A stretch of 64,000 nucleotides of DNA from CAZUCE01 sp964619265. Its GTDB lineage: Bacteria > Planctomycetota > UBA1135 > GCA-002686595. The notes beneath the pieces were generated by a model. The model searched no databases, was not told the origin of the DNA, and saw only the letters and a list, made by a program, of their open reading frames with translations. The stretch's first letter is position 1; each line of letters starts with the position of its first letter. Below, piece by piece: positions 17,101 through 24,958 of the stretch. The translations under genes and the position numbers were made by a program. The DNA lies in assembly GCA_964619265.1 (NCBI GenBank), contig CAZUCE010000007.1:62001-126000 (forward strand), given 5' to 3'.

Positions 17101-17811
17101 AGCGGCCGCTAGGTATTCCAATTGGGCTCGCCGGCGAGCCAGCTCGGCGTCGACGCGCGCGCGACGCAGAGCTCGCGCTTCCTGCTGGGCCTCGCGCAGG
17201 GCCGGAGGCGTGCCATCCTCGATTTGGAGCGCCGTGCCTAGCTCGGAGGCCTCCTGTTCGAGTTGGGCGAGCAGTTCGGGAAGCTGCTCGCGCTGGAGGG
17301 CTGCGTCCTCGACTTCTCCGTCGTGTTGGGTGCTCTTTGAGCGCGCGGTCTCGGCCGCGACTCGGCGGACCTCAGCGAACGCTTCGAGCTGCCCCACGTC
17401 CGAGGTTGCAGGCGGCTCGGGAGGGTCGGGGAGTTCGGCTTCCAGTTCGGCTCGCAGCCCCGCGATCCGCTCGGGAACGGCCAGCCGGCGCTCGTCCAGA
17501 TCGGCCCGTAAGGCCAGCTCTTCTTCCAGTCGATCCAGTTCAAGCAGCGCCTGGCTGCGAAGCTGAGTCGCGCGCTCCAATTGCTGGGCATCGAGCTCTA
17601 GATCGGCTCCGCTCTCCAGCAGTTCGAGGACGGCTTCGAGCTGTTCGCGGCCGGGTAGGTCACCCGAGAGCCGACCTGTCTCGACCTGGGGCGGGCTGTC
17701 TTGCGTCCAAGCCGGACTTGGCCCGGCGCACAGCGCCAGGCCAAGGGCCCCGGAGGCCAGCGCGCGCAAGAGCGCAGCTCGCGCGCCGCGGCTAGGACGC
17801 TTTCGGATCAC
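14170..17811 (-). CDS. Large mechanosensitive ion channel, MscS superfamily (MscK-like)
   Basis: A 1213-residue protein starting at GTG 17811 (overlapping the tkt stop by 4 nt). An N-terminal signal (ending near AGPSPAWTQDS) is followed by about 450 residues of periplasmic coiled coil rich in Glu, Arg and Ala. Then come about ten hydrophobic segments from roughly residue 545 onwards. The MscS core occupies residues about 999-1180: the pore helix AAISVGLGFGLQEIFANFVS, the beta domain RPVRIGDWVTIGSTSGQV, and IVPNKEFVTGQLINWT. The C terminus is an acidic tail (EEDDWEDEYPA). Architecture and length match MscK/KefA-type channels, which open under membrane tension and release solutes after osmotic downshock. 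Neighbouring mltA would remodel the wall that the periplasmic part touches. Confidence 0.92.
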   Translation of the reverse strand: MIRKRPSRGARAALLRALASGALGLALCAGPSPAWTQDSPPQVETGRLSGDLPGREQLEAVLELLESGADLELDAQQLERATQLRSQALLELDRLEEELALRADLDERRLAVPERIAGLRAELEAELPDPPEPPATSDVGQLEAFAEVRRVAAETARSKSTQHDGEVEDAALQREQLPELLAQLEQEASELGTALQIEDGTPPALREAQQEARALRRARVDAELARRRAQLEYLAAAAPLNELLGEQLARVAAAADRSEQAAEIALEGARDRAAGAAAESANRAAASASQVVQPIANEIALLAEENQEITQRIGEVTEEQAETDRKSNDLNRRFKSTRTKIEAVGLDNIMGIVLRQERSRLPDLQTIRSRLAIDQRAGSLRELRKSEVGEALAEFTDDRIETLGLRYLESYGSELSPSGAAEQQAEVELYLQREHETLRSLDDSLSQLIEKLDALRLADSRYLETAESYTQFINERVLWVQSAAPIWSWTWGKEKVADNRRVLVQGLSDVTTEPANQVTDLTGAVRWLLSPARWGEVSGALSRDAKANPGAWALGLGALVTLVAAGRALLVRLRRVAQAGPGLAAYRPLLLSLGTALALAAPLPALLALAGRRVDLANREADISLEFLRGLGELLPNIALLWLGLAFVQRCFRAQGLAEQHLGWDLTRAKRLSRSLFLFTGPFLLAHLVVGLLEFSPRNEAFGSTLGRMVFVFQMAWLALFARGLTGPPVDKQGDSSDEPANPAFDAHRNRPFLRRLARLWRTTALIAPILLAGLSLLGYQFTARQLFGSLVATLALVAGLYLSQAVVMRMVEVAKRKVAVARLRRSLQQGQAGQDPSVSSEAEEPASSLSEVSQQVRQLVATAFTVAGLIGFYLIWISEVPALGIFREIDLWSVQGAEELTSDAGQSSGVTHPSLASGGSTVTLADLLLAIAAGLVTFAAARRLPALLDILILERLRLTNGERYAYTTVLRYLVTLAGIIASFSLIRIGWNQVQFLAAAISVGLGFGLQEIFANFVSGLILLFERPVRIGDWVTIGSTSGQVTKIRIRATTLLDYEQRELIVPNKEFVTGQLINWTLTDAVSRMSLSVGVAYGSDTHLARRLMVEVAGKTKLVLDEPEPKAVFIGFGDSALDLRLDVYIPERLSIVDIQNDLHTGIDRAFKEAGLEIAFPQRDLHLRTAPAALQIQHKDAPPAAAGPAGEAEEDDWEDEYPA

Positions 17812-20147
17812 GAACGTCCGGAGGCTTCCGCCAACCGGCGATCGCGGTCAGCGGCGAAGCGGCAGATGCCCTCCCACAGGCCTTCGGGATCGATGCGAGC
17901 TTCGACCTTGAGCTCGGCAACATTGCCGCCGGTGCGCCAGCGATCGTCCCAGTCCGAGCTCATGGCGTAGCGCTCGGCGACGCGGTGCGGCAGCCAGTCG
18001 TGCATCAAGCGGCGCGCGCCGTTGGTGATGACCGTCGAGTCCCACCAATCCTCGTGAGACAACACGCTGTCGCGGTACTCCGCGTCCTGCAGGCGGAACA
18101 GCTCGTGGGAGGTTGCCGAGACGATTTTGATGTTCGGCGCGCTCGGTTCATCGAATCGCGCGAGCATCTCGAAGATCGAGTCGTGTGTACTGGTTCCTTG
18201 CACAATGACAGTGCCGGCTTTGGGGCGACCGGCGTCGTGATCGCGAATCACATAGGCACCGCGGCCGGCTTCCAGGTGACTGGGGAGGCCGAGCTTGGCC
18301 CGATCCGGAACGGCCACGTTGGGGCGGGTCAGGTGCAGAGCGATGATCGGCACATCGGTGCGCAGCGCGGCGGCCAGCAGCGGAGCGACCTCGTTGTGCT
18401 CGAACGGGTGTAGGTTGATCACGTGCCCATCGGGGAACAGCTGGGTCACGCCCGGCGAGAAGATGCCGAAGTGCGTGCGGCTGTCCTCGGCGGTTTCGGG
18501 GCCGGAATGTCCGACCACCCAGATCACGCGACCGACTTTCAGGGGACAGTCCTGAGCGAGCTGACTGAACAGTCGCATGAGCCCGTACTTGAGGTAGCTA
18601 AACGACCCGTAGGTCGAGCACGCGCCCCAGAATCCGAGGAATTCGTCCTCGGGGGTTTTGGACATGTTCACGGTAGCGAGCCCAGCAACCAGGCCCGCGT
18701 TGGTGAACTCGGTGATCTGCTGGGGCAGCAGGGCTCCGGTCGGATTGGTGTTGCGTTCGTACCAGCCGAAGCCCGGCTCGTCGCCGAAGGCCTTGGCGAA
18801 GCCCGAGATCGAAGTCGAGTCTGCGAGGTCTGCGCTGCAGGCGAGGACCAGCGGGCGTCCCATTTCGCGCTTGGCGATGCCGTTCACGAAGGCTCCGAAT
18901 TTGGCGAAGCCCTCCTTGTTGGCGATCTTGGTGCCAGGCTCGACGAACAACTCTTGCGGCAGCTTGTCGGCCTCGAGCCACGAGCGGTCGGTGGCCAGAT
19001 TCGCCGGTTTTTGGGCCAAGCGGAAGCTCTCCGGCTGAGCGGGGACGGATTCGCCCTGCTCCACGAGCCGATCGGAGAGGTAGGTCAGCAGTTCGGGGTC
19101 CGAGTCAAACAGCGAGAACACAGATTCGAGCCAGCCGCGGGTCTGTTCGCGGCAGCCGTCTTCACCGGTGTCGGTGGTGTCGCCGTGCCCTTCGAAGGTC
19201 ACGCCGTACTTGGAAGCGAAGTCTTCGCGGCACTTCCAGAACATCTCGGAGTTGCGTCCGTGCGCTTTGCCGTGGCTCGCCGCGTCAAACTTGTGGTAAC
19301 CGCGACCCTTACGGGTCTTGAACCACACGCAACCCGGGCGGCCGCCTGGGTCCTCGCTGTGCACGATGTCGAGCAGCGCGCGCGTGAGCTGTGCGTAGTC
19401 CTCGCCGTCTTCGGCGCCGGCCAGGCGCCAGCCATGGGAAGCGAACCACTCTTCCGGACCGCCATACATCACCTCGGAGTTGGCGAACGAGTCGATGCCG
19501 TGATCGTTCCAATCAAGCAGGTAGACCAGGTTGTCGAGCCCGAGCCCATAGGCCGAGTTGAGAACTTCGTGGTGAGCTCCGGCGGAGAAGCCACCTTCAC
19601 CTTCCATCGCGAAGACGCGGACATCGCCGGCGCCCGCTGACTTGAGCGCCATGGCTTCGCCCATGGCGGCCGGAGCGCCGTGCCCGGAAGGCCCGGTGTT
19701 GAACTTGAAGAAGAGCGTATTGCCCTCCATCTCCGCGTGACCCGGGAGACCCTTGTTGTGGCGGAGTTGAAGCAAGTGCTCGTAGGTCAGCTGACGCTCT
19801 TCGGCGTTCGGGACCAGGAACCGATCGTCACCGGTCTGCGCGTGGCGCCGACGGAGCGCTTCGTTGTAGACCGCGAGCATCGCGTAGATGGCCGGGTTGC
19901 AGTGCCCGGCGACCAACACGAAGCGATCTCCGAAGGCCAGTTCGGGCTGCCGCACGTCGAACCGCATGCCTGCACCGAGTGTCGAGGCGACCAGCATCGG
20001 AACCTTCGAGCGCGATCCACCGGGGTGTCCCGATTGGCGCATGTTCAGCATCAGATCGATGCACTGATCCATCATGTCCCCGACCTTCTGCCAGTGGGCG
20101 AAGTGGGGCTCGAGGGCTTCGAAAGTGGGGCGGCCGAGGGTTTGCAT
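17808..20147 (-). CDS. Transketolase-family enzyme
   Basis: A 779-residue protein starting at ATG 20147; upstream in-frame sequence to 20741 is Arg/Pro-rich and overlaps usp, so it is not included. Thiamine-diphosphate enzyme features: SGHPGG at about 39-44, AGHCNPAIYAML, NTGPSGHGAPAAMGEA, and the cofactor motif starting at GEG (183-185) and ending at Asn214 (LLDWND). The central pyrimidine-binding domain has SADLADSTSISGF and the region around VVGHSGPETAEDSRTHFGIF. At about 780 residues it is longer than standard transketolase (about 660) and has inserted stretches around 280-400. By family, it transfers two-carbon units between sugar phosphates; exact substrates could differ. It lies between usp and the MscS gene in one operon. 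Confidence 0.82.
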   Translation of the reverse strand: MQTLGRPTFEALEPHFAHWQKVGDMMDQCIDLMLNMRQSGHPGGSRSKVPMLVASTLGAGMRFDVRQPELAFGDRFVLVAGHCNPAIYAMLAVYNEALRRRHAQTGDDRFLVPNAEERQLTYEHLLQLRHNKGLPGHAEMEGNTLFFKFNTGPSGHGAPAAMGEAMALKSAGAGDVRVFAMEGEGGFSAGAHHEVLNSAYGLGLDNLVYLLDWNDHGIDSFANSEVMYGGPEEWFASHGWRLAGAEDGEDYAQLTRALLDIVHSEDPGGRPGCVWFKTRKGRGYHKFDAASHGKAHGRNSEMFWKCREDFASKYGVTFEGHGDTTDTGEDGCREQTRGWLESVFSLFDSDPELLTYLSDRLVEQGESVPAQPESFRLAQKPANLATDRSWLEADKLPQELFVEPGTKIANKEGFAKFGAFVNGIAKREMGRPLVLACSADLADSTSISGFAKAFGDEPGFGWYERNTNPTGALLPQQITEFTNAGLVAGLATVNMSKTPEDEFLGFWGACSTYGSFSYLKYGLMRLFSQLAQDCPLKVGRVIWVVGHSGPETAEDSRTHFGIFSPGVTQLFPDGHVINLHPFEHNEVAPLLAAALRTDVPIIALHLTRPNVAVPDRAKLGLPSHLEAGRGAYVIRDHDAGRPKAGTVIVQGTSTHDSIFEMLARFDEPSAPNIKIVSATSHELFRLQDAEYRDSVLSHEDWWDSTVITNGARRLMHDWLPHRVAERYAMSSDWDDRWRTGGNVAELKVEARIDPEGLWEGICRFAADRDRRLAEASGRS

Positions 20148-20260
20148 CGGGATTCCGGCGGGGGGGGCTGACTCGGTGGAGGGGACCTCTAGAAGGCCGG
20201 GATGATATCCGCTTCGCCGCCTGTCCACCGGCCTTCCCTGCCCGTCCGGAGCCGATGTCG

Positions 20261-20704
20261 CTACTTCTTTGGCTGGGGGAAGACGAGGACCGGACACTGG
20301 GCCCCGCGCAGGATGGCCTCGGCGACGCTGCCGAGGACCAGGTGGCGGAATCCCTGCCGGCCGTGGGTCGCGAGGACCAGCAGGTCCGCTCCGCGCTCCA
20401 GGGCGAATTCGTCGATGGCGCCGGCGACGTTCCTCGCGTGGAGCACGACGAGCTCGGCTTCGACGCCTTGCTCGGCGCACCAGCTCGCGAGAGCCGCGCG
20501 CGCGTCGTCCTCGCGAGCCTGGGTGTCGGCCGGCGGCACGGGAGGGGCTAGCGGAGCGCCGTGGGGCGCCTCGGTGAACGCCTCGACGACCGTGACTAGG
20601 ATCCACTTCGCCGAACCCTTGGGGGCCAAGCCGAGGGCCGGGGTCAGCGCTTCGAGGGAAGCGGGCGAGAGGTCGGTGGAGAGGACGATGGTGTCGAGCT
20701 TCAT
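20261..20704 (-). CDS. Universal stress protein (UspA family)
   Basis: A 147-residue protein starting at ATG 20704, the usual length for a single Usp domain. It begins with the first strand MKLDTIVLSTDLSPAS (the ATP-binding Asp is in STDLS). The C-terminal nucleotide loop reads ATHGRQGFRHLVLGSVAEAI, close to the Gx2Gx9G(S/T) motif except that the first Gly is Ala. Ends with CPVLVFPQ as in the family. Usp proteins bind ATP and accumulate under stress or growth arrest. It is the first gene of an apparent operon with transketolase, the mechanosensitive channel and mltA, with a gap of 113 nt before transketolase. Confidence 0.92.
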   Translation of the reverse strand: MKLDTIVLSTDLSPASLEALTPALGLAPKGSAKWILVTVVEAFTEAPHGAPLAPPVPPADTQAREDDARAALASWCAEQGVEAELVVLHARNVAGAIDEFALERGADLLVLATHGRQGFRHLVLGSVAEAILRGAQCPVLVFPQPKK

Positions 20705-20905
20705 GGGGAGGCCTTGGAAAGGGGCTTCGCGGGCAAACCACCTAGCCTGATGGTTCGCGGCCACCAACACTGTACGGCTGGAACATCGCCGGCTCCTTTT
20801 GGCGGCTCACGTCAACTGCCAGGATTCTTCGAAGGGCTGGGAATGGGCCCGCCGGGGCTGCGTAGTTGCGCCGGCCACTCCCCCTCTAGCCTCCCTGGAT
20901 TCAGC

Positions 20906-22984
20906 ATGCACCGACTGCTTCTTGTCCTCGTTCCGCTTTTCCTACCGATGCAGGAGCAGGCCGACTTGGCCGGTCATTGGGAGGGCCGCATCCAGATCGC
21001 CGGGCTCGACTTTGACGTCGATTTTGAGCGAGGCGAGGCCGATGTTTTGACGGGCGATCTGTCGATTCCGGCCCAAAACTTGTCCGACCTCGAGCTGCTT
21101 GAGCTCACGCTCTCGGGAGACACCGTGAGCTTTGCGCTGCCGGACAAAATTCCTGGCGAGGCGAGTTTTGAAGGGACGCTCGATTCGAGCGGCGAAGTGA
21201 TCAGCGGGACCTTTCGGCAAGCTGGGCAGGAGCTGCGTTTCTCCATGGAGCGGGCCGAAGATCCGATCGAGGCAGCGCGCGCTGTTCTCGCTGACTTCGA
21301 CGGGTGGATGACGAAGCAAATGAAAAAGCAGCGCGCGCCGGGCGCGACCGTGACGGTGGTCTACCGCGACCGGGTACTCCTAGCCAAGGGGTATGGCTTG
21401 GCGAATGCCGAGACCGAAGCGCCGGTGACCGCCGACACCGTGTTCGCGATCGGCTCGACCACCAAGGCCTTCACGACCTTTGCCCTAGCCCAGGCCGTGG
21501 CCCGCGGCGAGCTTGATTGGGACGAGCCGGTTCGCCGCTACCTGCTCGAACTCGACTTGATCGACGATGTTGCCGAAGCCCAGCTCACCCTTCGGGATAT
21601 GGTCAGTCACCGTTCGGGACTGCCGCGCCACGACCTTTCCTGGTACTTGTTCCCGGAAAAAACACGGCCGGAGTTGGTCGCCTCACTGGCACATCTGGAA
21701 CCGTCTGCAGGTCTGCGCGAAACCTGGCAGTACAACAATCTGATGTTTCTGACCGCGGGCGTCGCGCTCGAGCGCGTCACAGGCAAGTCCTGGGAAGAGA
21801 ATCTGCGTGAGGGGATTCTCGAACCGCTCGGCATGAAATCGGTGGCGTTCGGTCCGGTGGAGGCCGCGAAGGGTCCAGACTTCGCGTCTCCCCATGACCG
21901 CGAGAAGGGTCAGTACCTGCTGATCCCTTTTCGTGAGATATCGAAGATTGGGCCTGCGGGTTCCATCCACGCGAGCGCGAACGACATGGCCGGTTGGTTG
22001 CGCTGCTTGCTCGGGAACGGCGAGCTGGAGGGCCAGCGACTTCTCGCAGCAGACCAAGTAGCCGAGCTGTTTACGCCGATCAGTGTCCTGCCGCAGCTAG
22101 CGCTCGGCCGTGAGTCGAGCCCGCTTGCCTATGCGATGGGCTGGATGATCGACAATCATCGCGGGCACCTGCGCGTTCACCACGGCGGGGGCATCGACGG
22201 CTTTGTTACTCAGGTCCAGCTGTTCCCCGCGGATGCGCTCGGGATCTTCGTGTCCACCAATCGAGAAACGCCGCTCTCGTCGGTTGTGGCCAGCGAAATC
22301 CTGGAGCGCGTGCTCGGTCTTGACCCCCAGGATTCTGGCTCCGCGGCTGCGGCTCAGATGGAGTCGCTGTCTGAAATGGAAAATGCAGCTGAAGTCGGCG
22401 CCGCGGCCACGCGTATCCCGGACGCACCGCCTGCGCACCCGCTCAAGGACTACGCCGGCGACTACCAGCACGCGGGGTACGGCACCGCGCACGTTCGCCT
22501 GGAGGAGGGAATTCTGAACTTCGAGCTCGGCTCCTTCGCCGGAGTTCTCGAGCCATGGCACTTCGAGACCTTCCGTGCGCAGGACGAATCCGCTGCGAAC
22601 CCGTTTGGGAAGATCCTGGTGCAGTTTGAAACGGATCCAGACGGTCACGTTGCGGCGCTGAGCTCGAGCCTGGAGCCTTCCGTCCAGCCGATCCGCTTTG
22701 AGCGCCAGCCCGATGCCGCTCTTTCGGACCCGGCGCTTTTGGCCCGGCTTGTTGGCAACTACCAGCTCGGTCCCCAGACGATCGAGCTCCGGCTCGAGGA
22801 CGAACGCCTGATCATGGAAGTCTCGGGCCAGCCGCCCTACTCCCTGAAGCCGGGCCCAAACGGTCGCTTCACCCTTGCTCAGTTGGACGGCTATTCGGTC
22901 GGCTACCGAGAAACCGAGGGCGTGATCGACGCTGTGCTGCTCTACCAGCCGAACGGCAACTTTGTGGCCGAGCGGGCGAACTAG
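20906..22984 (+). CDS. Secreted class C beta-lactamase-like serine hydrolase
   Basis: A 692-residue protein starting at ATG 20906 with a short signal peptide (MHRLLLVLVPLFLPM). Residues about 20-118 form a beta-rich domain (AGHWEGRIQIAG through GTFRQAGQELRFSMER), often found in front of such hydrolases. The serine hydrolase domain follows: Ser184-x-x-Lys187 in AIGSTTKAFT, Tyr276-Asn-Asn278 in WQYNNLMF, and His426-Gly-Gly in HHGGGIDG, the three catalytic motifs of class C beta-lactamases, DD-peptidases and esterases. After residue 450 a C-terminal domain (LKDYAGDYQHAGYG; LVGNYQLGPQTIELRLEDE) resembles the DUF3471-like beta domain of this group. The substrate could be a peptide, ester or beta-lactam; resistance should not be assumed. 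It stands alone and converges on the secretion operon. Confidence 0.88.
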   Translation: MHRLLLVLVPLFLPMQEQADLAGHWEGRIQIAGLDFDVDFERGEADVLTGDLSIPAQNLSDLELLELTLSGDTVSFALPDKIPGEASFEGTLDSSGEVISGTFRQAGQELRFSMERAEDPIEAARAVLADFDGWMTKQMKKQRAPGATVTVVYRDRVLLAKGYGLANAETEAPVTADTVFAIGSTTKAFTTFALAQAVARGELDWDEPVRRYLLELDLIDDVAEAQLTLRDMVSHRSGLPRHDLSWYLFPEKTRPELVASLAHLEPSAGLRETWQYNNLMFLTAGVALERVTGKSWEENLREGILEPLGMKSVAFGPVEAAKGPDFASPHDREKGQYLLIPFREISKIGPAGSIHASANDMAGWLRCLLGNGELEGQRLLAADQVAELFTPISVLPQLALGRESSPLAYAMGWMIDNHRGHLRVHHGGGIDGFVTQVQLFPADALGIFVSTNRETPLSSVVASEILERVLGLDPQDSGSAAAAQMESLSEMENAAEVGAAATRIPDAPPAHPLKDYAGDYQHAGYGTAHVRLEEGILNFELGSFAGVLEPWHFETFRAQDESAANPFGKILVQFETDPDGHVAALSSSLEPSVQPIRFERQPDAALSDPALLARLVGNYQLGPQTIELRLEDERLIMEVSGQPPYSLKPGPNGRFTLAQLDGYSVGYRETEGVIDAVLLYQPNGNFVAERAN

Positions 22985-23003
22985 GGCAAGTTCCGCCGCG
23001 CCG

Positions 23004-23026
23004 GGGCCCGGTGCGCATCCGGGCCC
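23004..23026. terminator. Bidirectional hairpin between convergent genes
   Basis: GGGCCCGG at 23004-23011 pairs perfectly with CCGGGCCC at 23019-23026 across a 7-nt loop. It lies in the 46-nt gap between the serine hydrolase gene and the last gene of the secretion operon, as expected for a shared terminator. No long T-tract follows. Confidence 0.55.
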
Positions 23027-23030
23027 GATT

Positions 23031-23735
23031 CTACAGGTGAATCGAACTGGCCTGGACGACGGGCAGCGCTCCAGGCGGGTCGGCTTGATAGGGGTCGCCG
23101 AACGCGTCGGTCGCGAACTGGGGCGCGCCGGCGGGCAGGTAGCCGCGGGAAACCAGCTTGTTCAAGGCTAGGGTCCAGTCGGTGGGGAGCGGATCCACAG
23201 CGAGGAAGGCGCTGTTGTAGAGCGCGATGGCGCGATTGATGATCTCCAGGCGACGCTGGGTTTCCTGGCGCCAGACCGGTGCGGGGTTAACGTCCAGCGC
23301 CAGGTCGTCGCCACCGCCAGCGGCTTGATCGGGCCCGAAACTGGTCAGCGTGAGCAGGCTGCCGGCGACGGTGAAGGTGTAGGGATTCGACCACCCGTCC
23401 ACGCTCCAGCCGCCGAGCCCGGACCACTGGTCGTCCATGGAGAGCCCGAGGTAGGGGCCGGCCCAGGCTGCGTCGCCGGGGTCGGTGAGCAGGACTTCGG
23501 TCGAGGTGGGGACCACTCCGAAGTCGCGGGCGTACTCGAGCGAGGCGCGGCCGAGTTCTTCGAGCTCGGCGACCGTCGAACGCCTGGCCTGGATGTTGCG
23601 CGCCGTTTGGATGGTCGGGACAGTCGCCCCGATGATCAAGGCAAGAATGGTCAAGACAACGACGATCTCGATCAGCGTAAAGCCGCGCGAGTTGTGCCGG
23701 CCGACCGGAATCCGGGAGCTTCGAGTGAGATTCAT
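23031..23735 (-). CDS. Type II secretion pseudopilin (GspG-like)
   Basis: A 234-residue protein with the type IV prepilin signature RGFTLIEIVVVLTILALI at about residues 17-34: cleavage after Gly by a prepilin peptidase, then Phe, with Glu5 of the mature protein needed for assembly. The rest is a globular domain larger than that of the major pseudopilin, with FGVVPTSTEVLL and WSNPYTFTVAG stretches similar to GspG-type proteins. It would be a minor or second pseudopilin of the secretion apparatus encoded upstream. Its ATG overlaps the stop of the gspF-like gene by 1 nt, so it is the last gene of the operon. No prepilin peptidase gene is seen in the window. Confidence 0.85.
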   Translation of the reverse strand: MNLTRSSRIPVGRHNSRGFTLIEIVVVLTILALIIGATVPTIQTARNIQARRSTVAELEELGRASLEYARDFGVVPTSTEVLLTDPGDAAWAGPYLGLSMDDQWSGLGGWSVDGWSNPYTFTVAGSLLTLTSFGPDQAAGGGDDLALDVNPAPVWRQETQRRLEIINRAIALYNSAFLAVDPLPTDWTLALNKLVSRGYLPAGAPQFATDAFGDPYQADPPGALPVVQASSIHL

Positions 23736-24958
23736 CAGATGCTATCGTAAAGACTCAAGACTGGCAGAATGGCAGCGATCATGACCAGCCCGACCACCGC
23801 TCCGCCAACAATGATGATCATCGGTTCGATCAAGGAGAGCGCCCACTTGACCTTGCGGGGCACTTCTTCGTCGTAGCTTTCGCTGACTTGGTTCCAACAC
23901 TCCGACAATCGACCGGAGGCCTCGCCGACCGCAGTCATCTGGAGAAACAGAGCGTCGAGATCGGGTTCTACTGCGAACGCATCGCTCATGGCCTGTCCGG
24001 CACGAATTCGCTCGATGCCGGACTCGACGGCGGTGCGAACGGCGAGGTTGCCGCAGCTACGCGCCGAGAGTTCGAGCGTGGCGACCATTTCGCAGCCCGC
24101 ACCGTGCAAGGTCGAAGAAGCATTGGCCAAGCGCGCCGTGGCTATCATCTGAACGACTCGGCCGAGGCGCGGAACCCGAAACAGGGCTCGTGAGGCTTTG
24201 AGCCGAAGTTCGGGGACGCGCAGTGCGAGGAAGCCGCCACCTACGAGGGCTGCGACGCAGGCAGCCAGGATCGGCCAGTAGCCTCGCACAAAGTCCGCCA
24301 AGCCCATGACAACCCGGGTGGGTAGCGGGAGGATCATGCTCCCTGCTGGAACCATGCCCACAAACCGAGGAACCAGGAAGGTCACCAGGACGATCACCAA
24401 GACGCCGATCGCCAGGCTCAGCAAGGCCGGGTAAATCATCGCCTGGGAGAGGCTTCCGCGGATCTCCTGGACCCAACGCAGGTACTTGGCCTGTCGCCGG
24501 AGGATGCCGGGCATTCCCGAGGAGAGCTCGCCCGCATGGACGCAAGCCCGGAAAACGTCCGGAAAGGAACGCGGGTGGCGAGCCATCGCGTCGCCGAGGC
24601 CGACGCCTTGTCCGAGCAGCGAGATCAGGTCGCTGACCACCGCGCGAACGCGCTTGGAGTCACTGCGTTCCAGGGTCAGCTCTAGGGATCGCACGATCGG
24701 AACACCGGCGTCCAGCATGGTGGCTAGAGCCTGGGAGAGTTCACTAAGCTCAACCCGCTTGAGCGCGACGGTTCCCCGCCCTTGGCTCACCCGCAGAATC
24801 TTGGCGCTGACAAGGACGAGGTCTTCCTTGGCCAAGCGAACCCCCAGCTCGCGTTCGTCCTCGGCGAGAAGTTCGCCGGCCACGGCGCTCCCGTCCGCGT
24901 TGCGCGCGTGGTAGCGATAAAGCCGAGGGGCTTCAGCGGTTGCGCTGGAATCAACCAT
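23735..24958 (-). CDS. gspF: Type II secretion inner-membrane platform protein
   Basis: A 407-residue protein of the GspF/PilC family. It starts with the conserved YRYHARNADGSAVAGELLAE and continues with two repeated cytoplasmic helical domains separated by membrane segments. Signatures include ELSQALATMLDAGVPIVRSL (residues about 75-95), the GELSSGMPGILRRQAKYL stretch and, in the second repeat, the matching GEASGRLSECWNQVSESY. The final hydrophobic helix contains IEPMIIIVGGAVVGLVMIAA, typical of the family end. It is the membrane platform on which the ATPase works to assemble the pseudopilus. It overlaps the gspE gene by 8 nt and the downstream pseudopilin gene by 1 nt. Confidence 0.95.
   Translation of the reverse strand: MVDSSATAEAPRLYRYHARNADGSAVAGELLAEDERELGVRLAKEDLVLVSAKILRVSQGRGTVALKRVELSELSQALATMLDAGVPIVRSLELTLERSDSKRVRAVVSDLISLLGQGVGLGDAMARHPRSFPDVFRACVHAGELSSGMPGILRRQAKYLRWVQEIRGSLSQAMIYPALLSLAIGVLVIVLVTFLVPRFVGMVPAGSMILPLPTRVVMGLADFVRGYWPILAACVAALVGGGFLALRVPELRLKASRALFRVPRLGRVVQMIATARLANASSTLHGAGCEMVATLELSARSCGNLAVRTAVESGIERIRAGQAMSDAFAVEPDLDALFLQMTAVGEASGRLSECWNQVSESYDEEVPRKVKWALSLIEPMIIIVGGAVVGLVMIAAILPVLSLYDSI

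Noticed and set aside
20906..22984. Antibiotic-resistance beta-lactamase
   Set aside because: The catalytic motifs are shared by DD-peptidases and esterases, and the added beta domains and large size are typical of general serine hydrolases.
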